A stretch of DNA of 64,000 nt from Athalassotoga saccharophila (GTDB lineage Bacteria; Thermotogota; Thermotogae; Mesoaciditogales; Mesoaciditogaceae). A program made the translations under genes and the position numbers. Of the stretch, positions 1 to 7,499 are shown one piece after another; positions within the stretch are counted from its first letter, which is position 1, and the number at the start of each line of letters is the position of its first letter. The stretch lies in the NCBI RefSeq assembly GCF_009936215.1, contig NZ_AP019551.1:372001-436000 (forward strand), given 5' to 3'. The notes under the pieces were generated by a model. It searched no databases. It saw nothing but the letters and a program-made list of their open reading frames with translations, and was not told the origin of the DNA.

Positions 1-569
1 CGATTATTCGTAATTCCAAATGCTATCCAGTTTGAAACATTTTTCCATATTAAAAATCCACTAAACGTAGGCAATGGATACATATAGTTTAATTTTACTT
101 GAACTGTAAATGTCGAAAAATGTGAAACATCAAGTAAAACTTTTGGAACTTCGTCTACGTACTCTCCCAGTTCCATATATGGACCAGCTGTAATAGTTAA
201 GTTATGTGATGATACAATGAAGTTATTTCCACTATTTACTGAAATAAATTTATCAAATTTAACACCATTTTTAAAATCTCCATTTGGAGCGACTGCCAAG
301 ACATTAGATCTCCATAATGTACCTGTGGGACCGTTCCATATAGGCATTCCCTGTCCAAAGGTATCTCCAAAAATAAAATAAGTGCTAGTGGATGCAGGTA
401 TCATTATTCCTAAATCAGCACCATATACTTGTTCTTTAAAACACAATTCCTGATTTATAGAGTCAATTCCTATTAGCTTACATACCATCTCTGTATTTTT
501 AATACTCAATGAAAAACTAAAAAGAGGTATCGAAATTAATACCAATATCAAAAATATTTTTTCATGCAT
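1..569 (-). CDS. DUF4185 / GH183-like secreted glycosidase (partial, cut by window edge)
   Basis: The reading frame opens with ATG at 569, 7-8 bases after an AGGAGTG ribosome site, and runs off the left edge; about 189 residues are visible. The first 20 or so residues form a hydrophobic signal peptide (FLILVLISIPLFSFS). Residues 48-75 hold the DUF4185-like signature: ADLGIMIP, then FIFGDTFG, then WRSNVL. The stretch after about residue 120 resembles an inserted jelly-roll/DUF1349-like segment (FSGFLIWKN...NWIAFGI). DUF4185 proteins were recently reclassified as GH183 endo-D-arabinanases; that family knowledge, plus the downstream position behind an ABC sugar importer and a GH172 gene, suggests an extracellular D-arabinan-cleaving enzyme. 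The catalytic C-terminal part is not visible, so substrate is inference. The sequence is AT-rich like the neighbouring transporter genes. Confidence 0.65.
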   Translation of the reverse strand, partial: MHEKIFLILVLISIPLFSFSLSIKNTEMVCKLIGIDSINQELCFKEQVYGADLGIMIPASTSTYFIFGDTFGQGMPIWNGPTGTLWRSNVLAVAPNGDFKNGVKFDKFISVNSGNNFIVSSHNLTITAGPYMELGEYVDEVPKVLLDVSHFSTFTVQVKLNYMYPLPTFSGFLIWKNVSNWIAFGITNN

Positions 570-574
570 CTTTT

Positions 575-1399
575 TCACTCCTTTAATCCAGACATTGTTA
601 TACTAGTTACTAGGTACTTTTGTAAAAAAATGAATATGATCAAAGTTGGCAACATTGCCATAAAATCAGCAGCCATGATGTCTCCCCATGGATTTTGGTA
701 TTGACCTCCATATCCTGCGATCCCAACTTGAATCATTTTTAAAGAATTTGAATTTATTACTATTAATGGCCACAAGAAATTATTCCAATTAGCGAGAAAA
801 AAGAAAACTGCCAGTGCAGCCAAGATTGGTTTTGAAATAGGCAGAATTATTCTGAAAAAAATGTTTAAAATGCTTGCACCATCCATAATGGCTGCTTCTT
901 CCAATTCTCTTGGAATACCTAAGTAAAATTGCCTTAGCAAAAAAATACCAAAAGCATTAGGTATTCCTGGCACTATTAATGCCCAATAAGTATTAACCCA
1001 TCCAAAAGATCTAACTAATATAAATAAAGGTACCATTACCGCTGAGAAAGGAACCATGAGGGTACTTATCACAACTATAAACATAAAATTCCTCCCCCTA
1101 TAGCGTAACCTAGAAAGAGAATAGGCAGACATTGAATGTGTAAATAGAGCAACAATCGTTATTACACCAGCCACAAAAGCAGTATTAAAAATCCATCTTG
1201 CAAATGGTAGTTGTTGAAATACCTCTGCAAAATGACTCCATACTGGCTTTTGCGGCCAAAAAACAGGTGGAACAGCAAAAATATCAGCCGTTGGTTTAAT
1301 TGCTGATACAAACATCCAATAAATAGGAAACAAGAATACTGCTGCTATTGTCGACATGACAATATATCTTATGATCTGTTTTATATTAACTTTTTTCAC
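575..1399 (-). CDS. ABC sugar transporter permease, MalG type (CUT1)
   Basis: A 274-residue inner-membrane permease of the CUT1 carbohydrate ABC family. It has about six hydrophobic segments and the EAA loop (EEAAIMDGASILNIFFRIILP, about residues 168-188) that docks the ATPase. It starts by an ATGA-type overlap with the upstream permease gene and ends five bases before the start of the GH183-like gene, whose ribosome site overlaps its stop codon, so the three are translationally coupled. No ATPase gene lies in the operon; CUT1 systems often share one MsmX-type ATPase encoded elsewhere, which is the likely arrangement here. Confidence 0.9.
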   Translation of the reverse strand: MKKVNIKQIIRYIVMSTIAAVFLFPIYWMFVSAIKPTADIFAVPPVFWPQKPVWSHFAEVFQQLPFARWIFNTAFVAGVITIVALFTHSMSAYSLSRLRYRGRNFMFIVVISTLMVPFSAVMVPLFILVRSFGWVNTYWALIVPGIPNAFGIFLLRQFYLGIPRELEEAAIMDGASILNIFFRIILPISKPILAALAVFFFLANWNNFLWPLIVINSNSLKMIQVGIAGYGGQYQNPWGDIMAADFMAMLPTLIIFIFLQKYLVTSITMSGLKE

Positions 1400-2265
1400 T
1401 TAACTTCTCCCCCTTTAAGAATTTTGTATAAGATAAGTGATAAAATAACCAAAATAATGAACATCAGAAAATCCATAGCAGCTGCGTAACCAAATTGATA
1501 ATATTCAAAAGCTGTTTGAAAGGCATAAAATACAACAGTTGATGTTGCATAGAATGGTCCTCCACCTGTTAGCACATAAACTTGATCAAATAGTTGAAAG
1601 CCTTGAATCAAACTTATAATGAGGACAAAAAAACTAGTAGGTTTTAAAAGGGGAAAAGTTATATGCCAGAAAGTCTGCCAATAAGATGCACCATCAACTC
1701 TTGCAGCATCATAATATTCCTCAGGAATGTCATTTAGACCCGCTAAAAATATAACCATAAAGTAACCGATACTAGAATAAAGTGAGAGTGCAAGTACTAT
1801 ATATAAAGCTTGACCCATCGAACCTAATAATGGTTGAGGAGAAATTCCAAATATAGATAGTATTGAATTAAAAAAACCGTTTTGTTGAAATATATAAGAC
1901 CATACGAACGCTATAGAAACCAATGATATTGCTGCAGGTGCAAAATAAACTGTTCTAAAGAATGTAATTCCCTTAGAAGGTTTCTTTATTAAAAGCGCTA
2001 AAGAAAGAGAGAGCAGAAAATTTAAAGGTACAAACATAAATACATATTCTATTGTTACTTTTAACGATTTTAAAAATATAGGATCAGTCAACATTTTAGT
2101 ATAGTTCGAAAAACCAGCAAATTTCATTTTTCCTAATCCACTCCAATTATAAAGGCTTATATTAAACCCTAAAATTGCCGGCAATATAACAAATATAGAT
2201 AACCCAACTAAATCGGGAAGTAAGAATATCCATCCTGCTAATACTTCTCTCTTTTTGCGCTTCAT
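1396..2265 (-). CDS. ABC sugar transporter permease, MalF type (CUT1)
   Basis: A 289-residue permease, partner of the MalG-type protein encoded directly downstream with a 4-base overlap. Six hydrophobic segments are visible, and the EAA loop (EEYYDAARVDGASYWQTF, about residues 183-200) is followed by a typical proline-ending helix. A GGAGGG ribosome site precedes the ATG. It lies behind the solute-binding protein gene, separated by a strong hairpin. Specificity cannot be read from the permease; the neighbouring GH172 and isomerase genes point to an arabinose-type sugar or oligosaccharide. Confidence 0.9.
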   Translation of the reverse strand: MKRKKREVLAGWIFLLPDLVGLSIFVILPAILGFNISLYNWSGLGKMKFAGFSNYTKMLTDPIFLKSLKVTIEYVFMFVPLNFLLSLSLALLIKKPSKGITFFRTVYFAPAAISLVSIAFVWSYIFQQNGFFNSILSIFGISPQPLLGSMGQALYIVLALSLYSSIGYFMVIFLAGLNDIPEEYYDAARVDGASYWQTFWHITFPLLKPTSFFVLIISLIQGFQLFDQVYVLTGGGPFYATSTVVFYAFQTAFEYYQFGYAAAMDFLMFIILVILSLILYKILKGGEVK

Positions 2266-2286
2266 TTAACTGCCCTCCAAATCAAA

Positions 2287-2317
2287 GTAGGGAGGTTTGA
2301 TGTTACAACCTCCCTAC
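2287..2317 (-). terminator. Intercistronic hairpin after the solute-binding protein gene
   Basis: An 11-bp perfect inverted repeat (GTAGGGAGGTT / AACCTCCCTAC) with a 9-base loop sits between the binding-protein stop and the first permease gene. The tract after it on the minus strand is only weakly U-rich (TTTGATTT), so it probably acts as a partial terminator or 3'-end stabiliser that gives more binding protein than permease. Confidence 0.6.
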
Positions 2318-2328
2318 TCTATCGATTT

Positions 2329-3594
2329 TTAATGAGCTCCTGTATATGTCGAAAGGAAATTATCGATTTGTTGAGCAGCTGTTTTTGCTGCTACTGCAGG
2401 AGAGACATTTGCAAAAATCACAGATTGTAAAGCATTCTCCAATGCTAAATCCATCTCTGGAGTATAACGTGGTTCAGGTTTGGACGTTGGTAGAATTTGA
2501 TTAATGAAAGTTTGCCATATAGGCGAATCATAATAGTCCTTGGCACTTTCATAAACGCTTTTATAAGCAGGTAGCTTTGAATTTTGGACTGTGCACCATT
2601 GCTTTTCGAAATCTGTTTTAAAGAACAACCAAAGTGTAAAATCAACAGCGTCTTTTACAACCGGGCTGTTTTTATTTACAACTTGTATCCATCCTCCCAT
2701 AACACTTACACTAGTTCCTCCTTTAGTCATTGGTGGTATCGGAAAATATCCCCATTTAAATTTTGGAGGATTTACTGTTAGCATTTGAATAGCCCATTCT
2801 CCACATTCCTGCATTGCCCCAAAACCGCTTACAAATGTTGAAATATCATTTGTCCCCGCTGTTGGAATACTCTTAGGAGAAACCTTATATTTATCAAAAG
2901 CGTCTTGATAGAAAGTGAGAGCTGCTATTGCTGCTGTTGAATCAAAAGTTGATTTCGTCCAGTCCTCGTTTACAACACTACCACCTGCAGACCACAAGAA
3001 CGGATAAAATGTAAACAATTCATAATAAGTAGGTGTAGGATCTAATATTAGTCCCCACCTATTTTTAGTTGTGAGTATTTTGGCATCTTCTAATAGTTCA
3101 TTCCAATCTTGAGGTATAGACAAATGATATTGATCGAATAAATCTTTATTATAATATATTGCAAGAGGTTCAAGTTCTATAGGTAACCCGTATATATGAC
3201 CAGCAATCGTAACTTTTTCTCTAGCTACGGGGAAAAAATCATTAATTTGTTCAGGAGTTAAATATTTGTCAAAAGATTGAAGAACACCTGCATTGTAATA
3301 CCTTAATTCATCACCAGGACTAACCCAAAAAATATCAGGACCTTGACCGCTTGCAAAAGCTGCTGATAGTTTTGTCGTTGTATACTGAGCCCACGGAATT
3401 TCAACAAAATCAACTTTCATATCTGGATGAAGTTGATTCCATTCATTAACGTATTTGACTATTAGTGGATCTCCATACGTATCCGTGAACTTCCAAAAAG
3501 TTATTGTTGTTGCCATAACGGCAACACTAGTCAAAACCAAAACAATTAACACCGATACTAACATTTTCGACCTTACTTTCATATTTTCATTCAC
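2329..3594 (-). CDS. Extracellular sugar-binding protein of ABC importer (family 1)
   Basis: A 421-residue periplasmic binding protein with an N-terminal signal segment (LVSVLIVLVLTSVAVMA, ending about residue 28) and the usual family-1 start TTITFWKF. FASGQGPDIFW around residues 80-92 and the Trp/Tyr-rich C-terminal lobe are typical of CUT1 binding proteins. There is no lipobox Cys, so it is probably free or anchored by its signal peptide. It precedes its two permeases and follows the GH172 gene after a 133-base gap that holds a LacI-type operator-like site, so it may have its own promoter. Third codon positions are richer in A/T than in the isomerase gene upstream. Confidence 0.9.
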   Translation of the reverse strand: MNENMKVRSKMLVSVLIVLVLTSVAVMATTITFWKFTDTYGDPLIVKYVNEWNQLHPDMKVDFVEIPWAQYTTTKLSAAFASGQGPDIFWVSPGDELRYYNAGVLQSFDKYLTPEQINDFFPVAREKVTIAGHIYGLPIELEPLAIYYNKDLFDQYHLSIPQDWNELLEDAKILTTKNRWGLILDPTPTYYELFTFYPFLWSAGGSVVNEDWTKSTFDSTAAIAALTFYQDAFDKYKVSPKSIPTAGTNDISTFVSGFGAMQECGEWAIQMLTVNPPKFKWGYFPIPPMTKGGTSVSVMGGWIQVVNKNSPVVKDAVDFTLWLFFKTDFEKQWCTVQNSKLPAYKSVYESAKDYYDSPIWQTFINQILPTSKPEPRYTPEMDLALENALQSVIFANVSPAVAAKTAAQQIDNFLSTYTGAH

Positions 3595-3622
3595 TCCTTT
3601 CTTTAAACACTTACTACTCTTA

Positions 3623-3632
3623 AAAGCGCTTT
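3623..3632. promoter_or_regulatory. LacI/CcpA-type operator-like palindrome
   Basis: AAAGCGCTTT is a perfect 10-bp palindrome with the central CG that LacI-family repressors recognise. It sits in the 133-base gap upstream of the sugar-binding protein gene, about 30 bases before its ATG. It is the only obvious operator in this gap. The cognate repressor is not in the window. Confidence 0.4.
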
Positions 3633-3727
3633 ATATAGAGATTTTTTATTACTATTGAGTTACTCATGATGTGCATTGACGTAATGTTCAAACTATACAC
3701 TTTGAATTTTGAAAAATACTATCATAT

Positions 3728-4810
3728 CTATATAACTTCAAGATGATCTTTATCTGGTAATGTCGGAAATGGTACATGAGGTTCAGATTGATACCAATAC
3801 GCGACAGATGCAACATCATCTTGAAGAGGTAAATATCTATTTCCTGAACGCCACCCTAGCAGTTGGATCGTGACTCTCAAGTCTTTTTGAAATCTTACTG
3901 GATCCATTATGTGCCAGCGATACATACCGAATCTTTGCTGACTGCGATATAATCCGTCCGGTTTAATTAATTGATGCATTCCCAAAAATGCTGTTGAATA
4001 TGTACAATATTGACCTTTTGGTTGTTCCCAGTCCCATGCTCCGCCAAAATAATCTTCTGTGCCTGTCCCACAAATAGTTGGAAAATCGGTATCTCCATCG
4101 AGATAAAATTTTACTTCGCCTTCTCCCCACCAACCATTGTTGTTAACTTGACGTGCCATATATGTACCAACGTAGCTTCCTTGACCTTTTACATTATCCA
4201 AAATTGTATATACTTCTTTATAACCTACACAATTATTACGTCTAAACTGGGCATGAAAGTATGCGATTCTTTCTGGAATTTTAGATAAGGTATAGTCTAC
4301 TTGATAATAAAGTGTAAAATCTTCTTCTGAAATATTTTGAATTGTGATTTTAGTACTTTTATGAAAGGGCATTAACCAATAACTGTTAAAGCCTCCCGAT
4401 GGATTTACAACTATTGGAAGTGAGTTAACATTGCTAGGTTCACCCCATCCATTGCAAAAAAAATCTCCAATAGGCACTTCAACTGATGGATCATTTTCTC
4501 CATCCCAATATATCCTAAGTATGAGATATCTCCATCCTGTAGGAAAAGAAGTAAACCACATGTGATTGATAACACCTGGTCCTTCAATCTCTGCTAATGT
4601 AAAAACACTTTTACCTTTTACAATAATCGATGGAGAAATCTTCCATCCTTGTCCTAATTCTCTAGCTGCAAATGCTCCTGTGCCTTCTGTAGCCATACCA
4701 CCTTTTCCTTTTTCTCCTTTAAAATTTTCAGCACTTATTGATCTAGATTGTGCATCTGATAAAACAAATAAATTTTCTAAACCTATCCCAATATGATCGA
4801 AATTATTCAC
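3728..4810 (-). CDS. GH172-family glycoside hydrolase (DUF2961)
   Basis: A DUF2961/GH172 protein of 360 residues if translation starts at the GTG at 4810, which has an AGGAAGTGAG ribosome site. A longer frame opens at a TTG at 4861 but lies inside the isomerase gene and lacks such a site. Visible family marks are SRSISAENF near residue 22, GEKGKGG, the PGVINHMWF segment, the GGFNSYWLMPFHKS segment and GTGTEDYFGGAWDW. Characterised GH172 enzymes include alpha-D-arabinofuranosidases and difructose anhydride hydrolases. No signal peptide is seen, so it probably acts in the cytoplasm on imported oligosaccharides. It sits between the isomerase gene and the ABC importer in one operon. Confidence 0.85.
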   Translation of the reverse strand: MNNFDHIGIGLENLFVLSDAQSRSISAENFKGEKGKGGMATEGTGAFAARELGQGWKISPSIIVKGKSVFTLAEIEGPGVINHMWFTSFPTGWRYLILRIYWDGENDPSVEVPIGDFFCNGWGEPSNVNSLPIVVNPSGGFNSYWLMPFHKSTKITIQNISEEDFTLYYQVDYTLSKIPERIAYFHAQFRRNNCVGYKEVYTILDNVKGQGSYVGTYMARQVNNNGWWGEGEVKFYLDGDTDFPTICGTGTEDYFGGAWDWEQPKGQYCTYSTAFLGMHQLIKPDGLYRSQQRFGMYRWHIMDPVRFQKDLRVTIQLLGWRSGNRYLPLQDDVASVAYWYQSEPHVPFPTLPDKDHLEVI

Positions 4811-4838
4811 ATTCTCACTTCCTCTCATTTTGAATAAT

Positions 4839-6257
4839 TTACTTATAGATTTTGTATTCAATTCCCGCTATCTTGCAAAAGTCAACAAGTTCATCTACCC
4901 AATCGCCGTAAACGCCGTGGGTGTGATTTGAATCATACGTCGAGAGAAATTCATCTGCGCTGACTTCTAATCTCGCAAATGCGTGCGGCCATTCGATCTG
5001 GGTTGCCTTAGCCTTTTCTTCGTTCTTTTTTTCTCCGAAGTCCAAAAATTCCGCAGGCAAGATCGCCATCCAGTACTTTCCGTTCTTTCTCGTCAATCGT
5101 GCAAGTGTAACATGGCCGGGGGCTGCTATGTGCCTTACGGAAGCGCCTCCCGCCGGGAAGTAAAAGCCTTCGGGATAGAGTTCTACTTTTTTGAGATTTT
5201 CTTCGGGATTAAATGATTTTGACGCAAAATATGTTGCGTGTTCGCCCGAATTGCAAAGATCGAAGAAGTTGTCTTTTTCATCGTAATGACGAACGTCCGC
5301 AAACAAAACAGGTGTTTTTGCCATCAATTTAAAGATTTGCATGGTCAAAGCGCCGTCCGAATCTGCCTCCGTTGCAAATATAAATGGTTCATGAGTGCCT
5401 TCCCAGTCGTAAGGATCGTTCATGAAGGCTTCCGCAACGTCCATCGTGGCAAAGTTATCAGTCAATTCGGGCTGGGCTTTTATTCCGGCAAAATCCAATT
5501 CGTTGTCTTTTATTATCTTTTGGATTGCATGATAACTTTTGATCTGTAACTTCAACTTCTCGGGCGTGAGTTGTTTCCCATCGTAATGGATCTTTTTGAC
5601 ATGAGATTCAAGCCACTTAAGGCCTGCTTCCGATCTCGAATCAGGTACCTCGGCTGATAACCTTACAACCTCGTATTGATCGATGTGCTCGATGTCTATT
5701 CCAAATATAGAATTCCACAGATCAACATTCGGAACGGCCGTGTACATGCCCATAGGTCTTCCGCCAATTATCCCATACCTTTGACCTCTTAAAGAATTAA
5801 ACGCGTAAGATGCACGAACAAAAGAAAGCACCTGTTTTAGAACTTTTGGATCTTTGATATCGCCCCATACCCTTTTGTGAACAACGCCAGTTTGATCCAA
5901 TGATCCGGCTGCGGCAAGCATGCCAACCATCCCGGGATATTGAGGGTTAACATTTCCAAAAAGTAAAAATGGACCGGGCGCAAACTTGGACGCTATGACG
6001 GAAAAATGCGGGAAGGCCCAGACTGCGTAGTTGAAAATCGTCAGATGGACTCCTGCGCTTTTCATTCTTAAACTTTCAGATTTTGCTATTGAAGGTTTTG
6101 AGACGATTTCTTTTGCCTCGACAACTTCAATTTCATTAGTCGATTGGAGCGCTTTAGAAAGTTCGCTTTGAAAATGTTTGTTTATCTTAAGAAGATCGGC
6201 GTTAACCTTGGGTCGGCCATCTGAAAATGTTATGATTCCAACTTTTATCTTCTCCAT
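4839..6257 (-). CDS. L-fucose / L-arabinose (D-arabinose) isomerase family protein
   Basis: A 472-residue cytoplasmic protein of the FucI/AraA-like ketol isomerase fold. The visible N-terminal part begins KVGIITFSDGRPK, and the mid-section has GIIGGRPMGMY and DFAGIKAQPEL, with a downstream acidic/His set (TEADSDGA, GEHATYF) that fits metal-binding sugar isomerases. An ATG at 6269 overlaps the GGAGG ribosome site, so the ATG at 6257 is the better start. L-fucose isomerases of this family also act on D-arabinose. Beside GH172 and GH183-like genes, D-arabinose to D-ribulose is a reasonable guess. It is the first gene of the operon, and its base composition is more like the rest of the genome than the genes after it. 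Confidence 0.75.
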   Translation of the reverse strand: MEKIKVGIITFSDGRPKVNADLLKINKHFQSELSKALQSTNEIEVVEAKEIVSKPSIAKSESLRMKSAGVHLTIFNYAVWAFPHFSVIASKFAPGPFLLFGNVNPQYPGMVGMLAAAGSLDQTGVVHKRVWGDIKDPKVLKQVLSFVRASYAFNSLRGQRYGIIGGRPMGMYTAVPNVDLWNSIFGIDIEHIDQYEVVRLSAEVPDSRSEAGLKWLESHVKKIHYDGKQLTPEKLKLQIKSYHAIQKIIKDNELDFAGIKAQPELTDNFATMDVAEAFMNDPYDWEGTHEPFIFATEADSDGALTMQIFKLMAKTPVLFADVRHYDEKDNFFDLCNSGEHATYFASKSFNPEENLKKVELYPEGFYFPAGGASVRHIAAPGHVTLARLTRKNGKYWMAILPAEFLDFGEKKNEEKAKATQIEWPHAFARLEVSADEFLSTYDSNHTHGVYGDWVDELVDFCKIAGIEYKIYK

Positions 6258-6283
6258 GATTTCCTCCATATAAGAAAATATTT

Positions 6284-6329
6284 GGAAAACGATTAACTAA
6301 ATAATAACTAAGATTTCAAGTAATGTCAA
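6284..6329 (-). promoter_or_regulatory. Sigma-70 promoter with operator-like site for the sugar operon
   Basis: On the minus strand TTGACA (6329-6324) is followed after exactly 17 bases by TATTAT (6306-6301), upstream of the isomerase gene. At the expected start site a CG-centred imperfect palindrome, GTTAATCGTTTTCC (6297-6284), resembles a LacI-family operator. A 9-bp inverted repeat (AATGTCAAA / TTTGACATT, 6322-6346) overlaps the -35 box and could be a second control site. Confidence 0.65.
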
Positions 6330-6460
6330 AGTCATTTTTTGACATTTATTCATGTTTATATTTGATTTTAGATGTTTAGAGATAATTACATCAAAATTGC
6401 AAATGATATCTTTAACTTAAAAGAAAAAACTCTTGTTTTTATATTTGAGACATTTGAGGA

Positions 6461-6507
6461 ACACGATCCACAACTTATAGAAGTGGGAGATCGCTTGGTT
6501 AAAAGAG
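6461..6507 (+). repeat. Solitary, decayed IS200/IS605-type end hairpin (copy 1)
   Basis: The 18 bases ACTTATAGAAGTGGGAGA at 6473-6490 are identical to 35036-35053, and similarity continues as TTG-n-TTAAAA a few bases later in both. The fold is ACTT/AAGT with an ATAG loop, closed by a short G/C stem with a 3-base bulge. The same stem-bulge-stem plan is found in the left-end hairpin of the IscB element at 30781. The outer stem is mutated here (TCC instead of CTCCC). I read it as the relic of an element end; no transposase gene is attached. Confidence 0.5.
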
Positions 6508-6526
6508 TGCTAAAGTGAATAAAAAT

Positions 6527-6754
6527 TCAACGTGCGATGTGATCTTTATGAAAGATCATGCTTTTATCGATGTTTATCTTTCCCTTGTCAGCCAGATCGC
6601 AAAGGGCTATCCTTATTTCGGGTGATGATAGATGACCATCTTTGGACAAAAATAGATGTACTGGAAATGAAAATGAAATATTTCTGCTTATCTCTTCTTC
6701 TGTTTTGCAAAATGAAAGATAATCTACAATCTTTGACTCTATAAACCTTATCAT
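6527..6754 (-). CDS. Small divergent protein of unknown function
   Basis: A 75-residue ORF with ATG at 6754, nine bases after a strong AGGGGGAG ribosome site. Product: short, mixed charge, no signal peptide or membrane segment. The pattern EIRIALCDLADKGKINID near the end resembles the wing of a winged-helix domain, but I do not recognise a family. It is transcribed divergently from the repressor at 6891. Its promoter (TTGATT-17-TATACT) has a palindromic operator at the start site which matches one in the repressor's own promoter, so it is probably controlled by that repressor. Confidence 0.55.
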   Translation of the reverse strand: MIRFIESKIVDYLSFCKTEEEISRNISFSFPVHLFLSKDGHLSSPEIRIALCDLADKGKINIDKSMIFHKDHIAR

Positions 6755-6799
6755 TTAAGATTCTCCCCCTTTATCTTCTAATAATAGATAATATAATAT

Positions 6800-6839
6800 C
6801 TACGTATCGTAGTATAACATTTTTTATCTATAAAATCAA
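6800..6839 (-). promoter_or_regulatory. Promoter and operator O1 of the small divergent gene
   Basis: Minus-strand TTGATT (6839-6834) and TATACT (6816-6811) are spaced by 17 bases. Overlapping the end of the -10 box is the perfect inverted repeat CTACG-TAT-CGTAG (6800-6812). The same CTAnnTATnGTAG pattern occurs at 6859-6871 in the opposing promoter, which suggests a shared dimeric repressor. Confidence 0.65.
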
Positions 6840-6845
6840 GAATGA

Positions 6846-6874
6846 TTGACTTTATAATCTATTTATTGTAGAAT
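6846..6874 (+). promoter_or_regulatory. Promoter and operator O2 of the XRE/S24-like repressor
   Basis: TTGACT (6846-6851), 17 bases, TAGAAT (6869-6874). The 13-base site CTATTTATTGTAG (6859-6871) lies in the spacer and overlaps the -10 box, matching O1 at nine or more positions, with centres 59 bp apart. Binding there would block polymerase, so negative autoregulation is likely. The expected start leaves a leader of about 10 bases with GGGTG as ribosome site. Confidence 0.65.
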
Positions 6875-6890
6875 AAATCAGGGTGATAAA

Positions 6891-7475
6891 ATGAATTCTG
6901 CCTTTTCTTCGCGACTCAAAGAACTTAGAACCCAGCACGGAATGAGTCAGAAAAATCTTGCGAATTTAATTGGGCTTAGCGATAAAACCATCTCTGCCTA
7001 CGAAAGCGGAAGAAATGATCCCGATTTAGAAACGTTGAAAAAGATCGCCAAAATATTCGGTGTAAGCGTAGATTACATGTTGGGTGCATCGCCTGAAAGT
7101 GACTCAACGGCTACCGAGTACCCGCTTGAGACAATACCTATTTTTCTCGTCGATTCTCTTGAAAAGCCAGTTGAGTATCTCAAATTACCGGTATGGGCAG
7201 GATGCAATTATGGTATAGTTGTACCGGATGACTCTGCCGAACCAACACTTTCAAAAGACGATATAGCGCTCGTAAGAAAGGGACCCGCTTTGGAGGGCGA
7301 TCTTATTGTGTGGCTTGAGGAAGGCAGGGCTGGATTATACCGAATTTATTTTCAGGACGACTTGGTTATACTAAAGCCCGATAACGCAAAGTACAAACCT
7401 CTCATAATGAATCCAGAGACAATTGCCAGATCTTTAATAGGAGTTGTCGTGGGAAGGTGGCAGAAGTTCAAATGA
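6891..7475 (+). CDS. XRE-family repressor with degenerate S24 (LexA/CI-like) domain
   Basis: A 194-residue transcription regulator. Residues 6-60 form an HTH_3 domain (LKELRTQHGMSQKNLANLIGL...ISAYESGR), followed by DYMLGAS and a linker. The C-terminal half (about 95-190) follows the S24 peptidase/LexA-like plan: PVWAG, then VVPDDSAEPTL, where Ser is in the place of the catalytic Ser of GDSMEPT, then GDLIVW and LKPDN. In the segment where LexA/CI carry the general-base Lys I see GLYRIYF, with Tyr/Arg instead, so self-cleavage is doubtful. It faces a small gene across two matching operators, a phage-like switch layout, and is followed by a tiny ORF and a GNAT gene. What it senses is unknown. 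Confidence 0.8.
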   Translation: MNSAFSSRLKELRTQHGMSQKNLANLIGLSDKTISAYESGRNDPDLETLKKIAKIFGVSVDYMLGASPESDSTATEYPLETIPIFLVDSLEKPVEYLKLPVWAGCNYGIVVPDDSAEPTLSKDDIALVRKGPALEGDLIVWLEEGRAGLYRIYFQDDLVILKPDNAKYKPLIMNPETIARSLIGVVVGRWQKFK

Positions 7476-7499
7476 TCTGAAAATGGGAGGAAAGTAATC

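Noticed and set aside
6284-6346. Possible riboswitch upstream of the sugar isomerase
   Set aside because: The repeats overlap the -35 and -10 boxes and so lie mostly upstream of the transcript start. DNA operators fit better.
6372-6518. A 48-codon plus-strand ORF opening with ATG at 6372
   Set aside because: It has no ribosome site, and its second half lies over the repeated hairpin at 6461-6507 whose sequence is also found in non-coding DNA at 35028. Chance ORF is more likely.
6532-6744. Plus-strand ORF opposite the 75-residue minus-strand gene
   Set aside because: No ribosome site, and the minus-strand frame has a strong ribosome site, promoter and operator.
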